DNA of 64,000 nucleotides from contig OX421509.1 of NCBI GenBank assembly GCA_949126835.1, positions 10,761,420-10,825,419 of the forward strand, in the 5' to 3' direction. Both the position numbers and the translations under genes were made by a program. The DNA is from Anisus vortex. Its lineage: Eukaryota > Mollusca > Gastropoda > Planorbidae. Below are positions 56,287 to 64,000 of the stretch, piece after piece. The notes beneath the pieces were generated by a model. That model searched no databases. It saw nothing but the letters and a program-made list of their open reading frames with translations, and was not told the origin of the DNA. Within the stretch, counting starts at the first letter, position 1. Each line of letters opens with the position of its first letter.

Positions 56287-57398
56287 CATGTCTGATACAT
56301 AATCAGAAAAATTCAAAACATAAAGCACCTTTACAAAAAACAGATACAGTATACAAACCTTTTGTAAAGATAGCCATTGATATTATTGGATCTATGAAAG
56401 AAGCTAGGAATTCAAAAGCTAGATTTGCATTAACACTCATAGATATGGGTAGTAGATGGGTGGAAGTAATCCCTCTAAGAGAAATAACCGCAGATAGAGT
56501 ATGTAACTCACTATTACCAATATTCTGCAGATTTGGATTTCCTAAAACTATATTAAGTGATAATGGTACCCAATTCAAATCCAAATTGACTCAAGCTTTT
56601 ACTAAAATGCTCAACATAACACAAATTTGTAGTTCAATCTACCACCCAGAGTCAAATGGTATGGTTGAAAGGGCAAATCAAACTATAAAACAAATGTTAG
56701 CTAAGGTTTGCGAAGAACACCCTTATGAATGGGATGAATTCCTACCAGCCATTCTCTTTGCTTATAGACAGGCAAAGCATGAAAGCACTGGTTACTCACC
56801 TTTTGAGTTAATCTTTGGTAAAAATGCCAATGGTCCATTAGAGAATTTTAAAGCAGAATTACTAAAAATCAAAGAAACAAAAATGTCACCTTTTGATCTA
56901 ATAAATAAGACAGAAAAACATATGCAAGCAGCATATCAATTTGCTGTGGAAAAAAACCAAGAAATTAAAGAAAAAACCATACTTAGAGAAAACATGAATA
57001 AAAACTTAAGAAAGTTAGAAATAGGAAACAAAGTACTTGTATATCTACCCATTGGTTCTGGTAATGCCATGGAATGGAAAGGTCCTTATAACATTATACA
57101 TAAATTGTCAGATGTTACATATAAAATTGACATAAATGGTAGTAAAAAAATTGTTCACATCAACAATTTAAGACATTATGAAGAAAGCAATATAGTTGAT
57201 ACTACATCAAAAACCAATGACAAAATAGAAAACAACAATGTTGTAATAGTTGAAGATGAAAATATTAAAGACATTCCAAGTAATGTTAACTACTTGTGTG
57301 GCATGACCGCAAATACAACTAATGATTTAGAGCAAATTAACTTAGATCATATTCAAAGTGTAGAAACTAAAAATATAATTGTATTTTTAAGAAAGTAA
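56238..57398 (+). CDS. El3 integrase core and C-terminus
   Basis: The true continuation starts near 56284. The catalytic core has D in AIDIIG (56376), D in LSDNGTQF (56556) and E in VERANQ (56665). HPESNGMVERANQTIKQML and FAYRQAKHESTGYSPFELIFG are typical integrase blocks. The GPY/F part (MEWKGPYNII, 57075) and HINNLRHY follow. The last residues EQINLDHIQSVETKNIIVFLRK look like the linker before RT in related elements, after which the frame stops. The break at this point marks the left edge of the RT deletion. Confidence 0.85.
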   Translation: MAQFRKGFENVHKKLLTCLIHNQKNSKHKAPLQKTDTVYKPFVKIAIDIIGSMKEARNSKARFALTLIDMGSRWVEVIPLREITADRVCNSLLPIFCRFGFPKTILSDNGTQFKSKLTQAFTKMLNITQICSSIYHPESNGMVERANQTIKQMLAKVCEEHPYEWDEFLPAILFAYRQAKHESTGYSPFELIFGKNANGPLENFKAELLKIKETKMSPFDLINKTEKHMQAAYQFAVEKNQEIKEKTILRENMNKNLRKLEIGNKVLVYLPIGSGNAMEWKGPYNIIHKLSDVTYKIDINGSKKIVHINNLRHYEESNIVDTTSKTNDKIENNNVVIVEDENIKDIPSNVNYLCGMTANTTNDLEQINLDHIQSVETKNIIVFLRK

Positions 57399-57411
57399 TG
57401 ATAGATTCAGA

Positions 57412-57735
57412 AATGGTGTACAAACCAGCATTCTATATAAGCCGTGCATTAACTAATAGTGAAAAAATTTCAGTATATTGGAATTGGAAGGTTTATGCAT
57501 AGCTTATGCGGTATTGAAATTTCAATACTATTTGTTAGGACGTAAGTTTACAATTCTCACAGATCACAAACCATTAGTAAATTTTAATGTGTCAAATGTA
57601 AATAACAAACGCATAAACAAATATGCATTATTACTATCTGATTATCAGTTTCAGATCAAAAGCATAGTTAGAAAAGATAATCATTTGCCAGATGTGTTAT
57701 CAAGATTATCCATTTATATCCCAGATATTGAATAG
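57412..57735 (+). pseudogene. El3 RNase H fragment downstream of integrase
   Basis: KPAFYISRALTNSEK (57422 on) and, after a one-base shift, LELEGLCIAYAVLKFQYYLLGRKFTILTDHKPL (57478 on) and DNHLPDVLSRL are conserved RNase H/connection blocks of gypsy polymerases (written in the element's broken frames). The N-terminal RNase H part and all of RT are missing. Its position 3' of integrase shows the ancestral order PR-INT-RT-RH. Confidence 0.85.
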
Positions 57736-58058
57736 TCAATACTGAAAGATAATTGTCTAGGACTAATGTAAAACTTGAGACTTCAGATTTTTGATCTCAT
57801 AGTTAATAAGATGGTGTATAACTTCTGTAAGACACCGATGTAAATTGTTTTTATGATGATTATTTATGTTTTTATGATGATTATTTATGTTTTTTGTACT
57901 ATGATTACATGAATATTACATGACTTAATTAGATACGTTAACTATTGATATGCAACTAAATATTTCATTGATTTTGTAACAATAATTTATGTTCCCTATA
58001 TATGTAATTATGCAAAAATAATAATGAATTATTATTTTTTTCCGGGAGGGGTGAGTAA
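57736..58058 (+). other. El3 3' non-coding region and polypurine tract
   Basis: AT-rich, with a 21-bp direct repeat (tttatgatgattatttatg). The polypurine tract cgggaggggtgagtaa ends at the 3' LTR. Confidence 0.65.
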
Positions 58059-58612
58059 TGCTAGTATGCACTAACAAGGTCAAAGGGAAATGACTCAGGA
58101 AAGTCAATAGTATAGTACAAGAGTTATAAGCACTGGGAAGATTGTGAATGTCACAATCTAGTTTGTTCTACTGCGTCTTAGCTTTATAAAGAATGCTTTG
58201 CACGTTTTACATGTCTGAGTCTGATCACGGGGTTTTACATGTCTCAGTCTGATCACGGGGGTAAAACACCGGAGGAAAGTTAGTTGACTCGAATATCTAG
58301 AAGCGTATAGACGTATACGTTAGACTCGGAATTATACCACATTTTATCAGAATACTAATTCATTTCTTGGACTTATATGATATTATATTATTCATTGGAT
58401 CTTATATGTGATTGTTGGATGTACTGTGAATAATGTATTGTGAGTAATAATAAATAGATATATATTGCTGCGAAGATTTGAATTATCAAGTTTGTTAAAC
58501 GTACTGTGAAAATAACATTAAAGAAACATTTAACTCAACTCAATCAACTCAATCAACTCATGATTCTATTAGCCTCCGAAGAACACTAATAATTAAAATA
58601 GAATCAATAACA
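58059..58612 (+). repeat. El3 3' LTR
   Basis: 554 bp, TGCTAGTATG to AATAACA. It differs from the 5' LTR at five sites that I can see (for example tatgggc/tataagc, ctcaaata/ctcgaata, tagcagc/tagaagc). Confidence 0.95.
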
Positions 58613-58842
58613 AACATCTTGTTTCAACATCTTGTTTCAGCATCTTGTTTCAACATCTTGTTTCAACATCTTGTTTCAGCATATTGTTTCAGCATCCGAA
58701 ACGTGTAGACTGATGTTACAAAGGGTAATATTCAAATATAATTTTACTTATGAAAATTCGACGAAGAATAACATTCACTGACCTGTATAAAAAGATATCA
58801 TTTTATAACAATATAAAATATAATAAACACATACAATATATA

Positions 58843-58854
58843 TATATATATTAT

Positions 58855-58920
<66 letters not shown>

Positions 58921-58921
58921 G
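58843..58921. repeat. (AT)n microsatellite
   Basis: AT units in two blocks with a short non-AT interruption. The 66-codon Tyr/Ile frame across it is an artefact. Confidence 0.95.
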
Positions 58922-59094
58922 ATTGTATGTGTTTATTTTATTTTATATAGTATTTATATAATAATAATACGTGTATAGCTCTGATAACAAACGTAATGTA
59001 AGCTCAGAGCGCATTTAACATACAACTAAGAACACGGACATTACTCTAGGCTAGGAGACAAAGCTAATTGATGATTTTAAAAACAAAAACAAAT

Positions 59095-59400
59095 CAAATT
59101 AATGGAGCATTAACCGACCCAACCCATAAGTAAGACAGTAGGTGTCTAAAGCATGTTAAATGTAATCTAAGATAAATATTGAAATAATGACTTTTTAAGT
59201 TCTTTTTGAAAGTAACAGTATAGCTTGTTCGCCTGATTTGATCTGAAAGCATATTCAACACCTTCAGACCGGATACTGAGAAGGCTCTAAGGTCAACGGT
59301 CATCAGAGAGAATCGGGGCTCTTCCAGAAGCGATGAGTTGGCAGACTGAAGTGTTCTTTGCGAGACGTATGGTGAAATTAGTTTCTTGAGATATATATTG
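59095..59400 (-). pseudogene. CR1/jockey-like LINE 3' fragment
   Basis: On the minus strand: SPYVSQRTLQSANSSLLEEP, RFSLMTVDLRAFSVSGLKVLN, TFKKNLKSHYF, the C-terminal end of ORF2 of the family seen at 40960-42475. The open part of the frame is 69 codons. Confidence 0.75.
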
Positions 59401-59644
59401 TAATTATTTATTATATTATAGTCACAATCTTACCAGTACTATCATTCCTTAGTTGAATGAGATTTTAACCTAAGGCGATTTTTGTGACTCTCGTCGTCTA
59501 TATATGTTATATAGACTGGACAAAGTCGGGCCTGGTCGAAAGAGTTTGGATGACGCTGCGCAACTCTTCCTCACTTAAATCCGTTCCACGCACAAATTAT
59601 CCTTGGCATATATATATATAGTTCTATGTGTGTCGTTAACCAAT

Positions 59645-59830
59645 CAAATTGGTTTATTTAAAGACACATGACCATATTGCCTCATCTTTTACCTTTGCAA
59701 TTTGACCTGAGTTCGATTCTCCAGTTAGTCTGTACCTTTTATTTGTCCATCAATAAATATTATTTCAAAACAAAAGGCTTGTAAATCCACTGGCAACACC
59801 TGACAATTTAGCTTTTTGTTTAATAAAAAA
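59645..59830 (+). mobile_element. tRNA-derived SINE family B copy
   Basis: Head tttaaagacacatgaccat, B-box gagttcgattctccagttag, tail ccactggcaacacctgacaa then tttagctttttgtt. It matches 49480-49645 and 45245-45475. Confidence 0.6.
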
Positions 59831-61089
59831 ATTAATATTTTCAGTAAATTATAATGTAACAAGTGTCATAACTCATAACAAAAGAGAACTGAAACGTTAA
59901 ATATGAAGTTCATAGAATTATTTCTTCAACAAACACGGCGCTAGCTTGCTCGTTTTAATTATTTAGTGCCAGAGTCTGAATAGTGTGGCGCAGTCGAAAC
60001 TGTTTAGCAAGGACACCATCAAGTCGATAATTGAATGAACACAAGTCTTTAACAAAGCGTTGCGAGTGCATTGTTTTTTATAGTCCGACATACATGTGGA
60101 ATGTTTTTTAGTCTTAGCGACCAATAAGTGTCGATAAATTTATATTGGATAGTCTATCCCTCGTCTAATTATTATGTCTCTTTGCATCTCTAACGGCATC
60201 GCCTACAGTTAACACCCGTCGGGTCAATGATACTGATGATCTCTCGGCTTTGCCACTACCTTCTGATTTTTCACTTCAGAAAAGGCCTTTTGAGCAGTTT
60301 TTTTATTAGAGCTGAGCAAGGGGGGGGGGGGGGGTACTTGTAATCTTATCATATAGTCATTAGAGGCCGACCAAAACCATACCGAGAGTTGATGAACATT
60401 GACTTTCGACCGAAACCTTGTCCGAAATCGAACGGTTCTATACACCTTCAGCAGAAACCGCAACGAAAACCGAAATTGCCAAATAAAAGATTATAAAAGA
60501 CAGCACATTTGTGTGTAATATTAATTAGTTTATTGGTACTCTATTTAAATAAATTTAGTTATATAAACCTGTACTATATACCAGTATAATTTTTTTCAGA
60601 GGAGTCTATATTCTTTAAGATTTATTAACCTTATATGCAATATAAACTTTATATGAGATATTTCGAACTTAAAACCGAATTTTACTTTTTGTTTTGTTGA
60701 AAGTTATGTGGAAATCATTCAAATATATTGTCTCATGATGTATTATTTTAAGATTATATTGTTTTGTTTTTTCGTTCTCGAAGAAATATGTTAAGATCAT
60801 GTTTGATTCACAAAATTAATTTCTTAAAATTAAATTTAAATGATTTGCAAACACGAATTAGTCAAAGGCGACTCATTCGCCTTGTTTTTTTTATTCCACC
60901 CCCGAATATTGCTTGCGATACATACACACAACAAACGCCTTCCGCAAGTTGTCGGCGCAACTTTCTGATCTAGTCATGAGAAGCGAAAAAAACAAAGGAT
61001 TTTCCCACTGATGCTCCCAACTCCCATCAGACAAACATGCTGATACACTTAGGGTAGCCAGATACTAGGACTTTAAAATAAGGAAATTA
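59831..61089. other. Intergenic DNA, no gene seen
   Basis: A poly-G run of about 15 lies at 60319-60333. The block at 60350-60480 has repeated gaccgaaacc/aaccgaaa motifs and may be part of an unidentified element. The rest is AT-rich. Confidence 0.3.
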
Positions 61090-61455
61090 GAGACACAAGA
61101 AATCACCACTGACCTAAACTCTCAGACAGAGTTCTCGTCTCTGCCCTTGTGCAGCTAGATTTATCCGCTGCCTTCGATACGATTGACCATCACCGACTCA
61201 TAGATCGCCTCAGCTCTATCCTCCCAGCCAGTTAATGTCTGCTATTGTGTGCCACAGGGTCTATCCTCGGCCCAGTTCTTTTTACCCTTTAAACTCAACC
61301 CCTCTCCTATGACATCGCACGCCACAACCATAAATATCATTCTTTCGCAGATGACACCCAGGTCTATAACAGCGCTGCGCCTGAAGACTTCGATGGACTC
61401 CTTGCTTCCATCTCCAACTGTTTCCTGGACATAAAGAACTGGATATTCACGTGCT
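61090..61455 (+). pseudogene. L2/CR1-like LINE RT fragment
   Basis: VQLDLSAAFDTIDHHRLIDRL (motif A), then GSILGPVLFTL and SFADDTQVYNSAAPEDFDGLL (motif C, ADD) and FLDIKNWI. Stops and a deletion between motif A and GPVLF. More GC-rich than its flanks. It ends abruptly near 61455. Confidence 0.8.
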
Positions 61456-62904
61456 CTGTGGTTGTTCATTTCTGGTTTGCCCCGGGTATTATATTTCCCC
61501 CGGTACTCTCTATATCTGGAGGGGAGGGGGCATGACCCGATCAGCCACCTGGGTTTGTGCTGTGTGTTTTTAATTTTAGTTCTTGCCAAGCAAGAGTTCT
61601 CAAAGCTAAAGAGCGGAATACAATCTCTTTAATTGCAATCTACCGCATGGGTATAGGGGCCCTAGAAGTGACCAGGTGAAAGATCAATATTTCTTTTGCT
61701 TTCTGAAAACTTCGGGAAAATCCAAAATCTATATATAACACGCAGTGGTTTTCTAGGTTGTTGCTGTTTTTTTGCTTAACTACGCGTAATCTATTTAGTA
61801 TTGAACAGTAACAATAAACGTTGTTGTTGTGCATAAGGTGAAGCGTTAAATTCTTCTTTTAAACCATTCATTGAGTGGATTGAGTGGATTATTTCATAGT
61901 GAACAAAGATCGTAGACAGACTACAGAAGAACCCCGCATTTGTAACACCCTAAATTCCAAGCGTAAGAGATTAAATCTTGTAAAGTACATTAATAATACT
62001 ATTATAGAGAAAGGAATAACTCATCCACTCTTATAAAAGAAAATGCTTATTTTCACAATTGTGTTGTTTAACTCATTAAGTGCCAGGGGTGCCAGGGGTG
62101 CCAGGCCTTTTTTAGGCCGCTTTAATTTGTTTAGGGTCCCCCTTATATATGAATTAATGAATTTCTAAAAGTATGTGTTTAGCAAGAAACATGTATGTCA
62201 TATCGAATTGAATGGAAATCGAACAGCAAATAACAAAAAGTAGAAGTTAAAACAGTATTGCAATAAAAGTTCAATATTTATTAGTAATATTTAGAGATAT
62301 AAATTTTGTTTGAAAAAAAAAGAAGCACTAACACCGATTTAAATGGATTTTTATATGGTATGCGTAATTAATATCGTATTAGGCTTAAAACCACTGAAAG
62401 TATATCTATTCATGAATGATCAGAAAGCATTTTAAATTTTGAAAATATTTTATATAGTTACCGAGTTATAAGCATTTTTGTAATAAGAACTTATTAGTAT
62501 CAGTCGGCAAACGTCGCACCTTTACATGTATATATAGTTTACTTAGGCCTAGGCTGGCCCTAGGCCTAAACACGAATGTTGGAATCTTTAATTACTAAAT
62601 AATCCGATAGTTCTCAAAACCAGATTTTAATGGTTCAAAGTTATTTTCCGATGAATAAACATCAATAATAAGCAATCAAAGTTACCTTACTAGCAAATAA
62701 ATCTACACGGTCTAGAAAAACCTTTGTTTACAAAAGTGTACACAGAAATCAATAAAAAAAACAAAAGTTAACAAAGCAGAAAGGAAGCAGAAAGTGTTGT
62801 CATTAATTTGAGAATATAAAAAAAAGTCGAATTAATAGGCCATAGCAACGAAATAAGCTATGTAAACCAAATCGACGATATATCGTGGATCGGCACAGAA
62901 AGAG
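61456..62904. other. Intergenic DNA 3' of lectin gene 4, no gene seen
   Basis: A triplicated agtgccagggg/gtgccagg motif sits at 62079-62106 and cctaggcc palindromes near 62545-62570. No coding frame recognised. The poly(A) site of gene 4 should be near the right end. Confidence 0.3.
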
Positions 62905-63032
62905 TCAAGACAAGTTGAACAATGGCTGTTCACATATGTAGTAGGTGAGCGAGTAACAAGTCATGTCAGTTAGCATGTTTAAGTAGCCGTAAAGGATGCA
63001 ATATTCATTGCCGTATTTGTTATCGGGTCCAC
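62905..63032 (-). CDS. C-type lectin gene 4, last exon only (partial, off the right edge)
   Basis: A 128-nt terminal exon after a TATACAG acceptor, in phase 1 like exon 5 of genes 2 and 3. It encodes GGPDNKYGNEYC, LNMLTDMTC, YYICEQPLFNLS and a TGA stop. Conserved cysteines and the YICEQP ending identify it as the end of a CTLD. The sugar-site motif is GPD in place of EPN; in canonical CTLDs the change to QPD shifts preference towards galactose, but the first residue here is Gly, so binding may be altered or lost. L-T-D replaces L-N-D at the second calcium site. Exons 1-4 must lie beyond 64000; none is seen in 63218-64000. Confidence 0.78.
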
Positions 63033-63083
63033 CTGTATAGAAAATACAAATAAATATAAATACATACAAATAATACATATCTT

Positions 63084-64000
<917 letters not shown>

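Larger units (their letters stand above)
51429..58612 (+). mobile_element. El3: RT-deleted Ty3/gypsy (Gmr1-like) LTR retrotransposon
   Basis: A 7184-bp element with 554-bp LTRs and exact AACAT target duplications (51424-51428, 58613-58617). I count five LTR differences, so it is older than El1 and El2. It encodes gag-protease, integrase in two broken frames, and a damaged RNase H piece downstream of integrase. The RT is deleted. It lies between lectin genes 3 and 4. Confidence 0.9.
51405..58700. repeat. 13-bp minisatellite interrupted by El3
   Basis: The unit catcttgtttcaa (or ..cag) occurs about once at 51411-51428 and six times at 58613-58695. El3 inserted in the array with the duplicated AACAT forming part of the unit. 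Confidence 0.8.

Noticed and set aside
58750..58950. 66-codon Tyr/Ile frame
   Set aside because: It consists mainly of (AT)n microsatellite.

Overview
This is eukaryotic, AT-rich nuclear DNA from an invertebrate. I infer a mollusc, probably a heterobranch gastropod (snail), from a tandem family of small secreted lectin genes with GT-AG introns, tRNA-derived SINEs, degenerate RTE-like and CR1/jockey-like LINEs, and Ty3/gypsy elements of the Gmr1 type. The species cannot be told from the sequence alone. Almost every open reading frame that is not an exon is transposon-derived or a chance frame in repeats.

Host genes: at least four genes, all on the minus strand, encode a short signal peptide, a PAN/apple-like cysteine module and a C-type lectin domain (CTLD). 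Gene 1 (exon 1 at 7635-7695, exon 2 at 487-669) runs off the left edge. Gene 2 (15898-22906) and gene 3 (43166-46974) have all five coding exons. Gene 4 shows only its last exon (62905-63032) and runs off the right edge. Exon lengths and intron phases (all phase 1) match between copies, so the predicted proteins (about 238 and 241 residues for genes 2 and 3) are well supported. Genes 1 and 2 lie in a segmental duplication (1-12800 against 20416-24664) that includes their promoters, which carry a TATA-like box and an array of C/EBP-like TTGTGCAAT repeats of different copy number.

Mobile DNA fills the space between and inside these genes. Three full-length plus-strand LTR retrotransposons are bounded by equal-length LTR pairs and target-site duplications: El1 (26232-33176), El2 (34017-39941) and El3 (51429-58612). 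Each carries gag, protease and integrase, yet none has a reverse transcriptase domain. El3 keeps a broken RNase H piece downstream of integrase, and El2 stops at what looks like the start of RT. This implies an ancestral PR-INT-RT-RH order (Gmr1-like) with separate loss of RT in each. El1 has instead a roughly 390-residue extension of unknown origin.

Other elements: a CACTA-like DNA element (8348-11797) holding a pseudogene of an uncharacterised multi-copy protein family, split in frame by a 2-kb TG...CA element with TSD GCATG; two solo LTRs with ATAT target duplications (2554-3252, 40489-40920), the first inside an RTE-like LINE; a hAT relic with both inverted repeats (47685-49220); a foldback element (13803-14700); several SINE families; and minisatellites with 80-, 48-, 46-, 18-20- and 13-bp units. 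The rest is AT-rich intron or intergenic DNA in which I see no gene.
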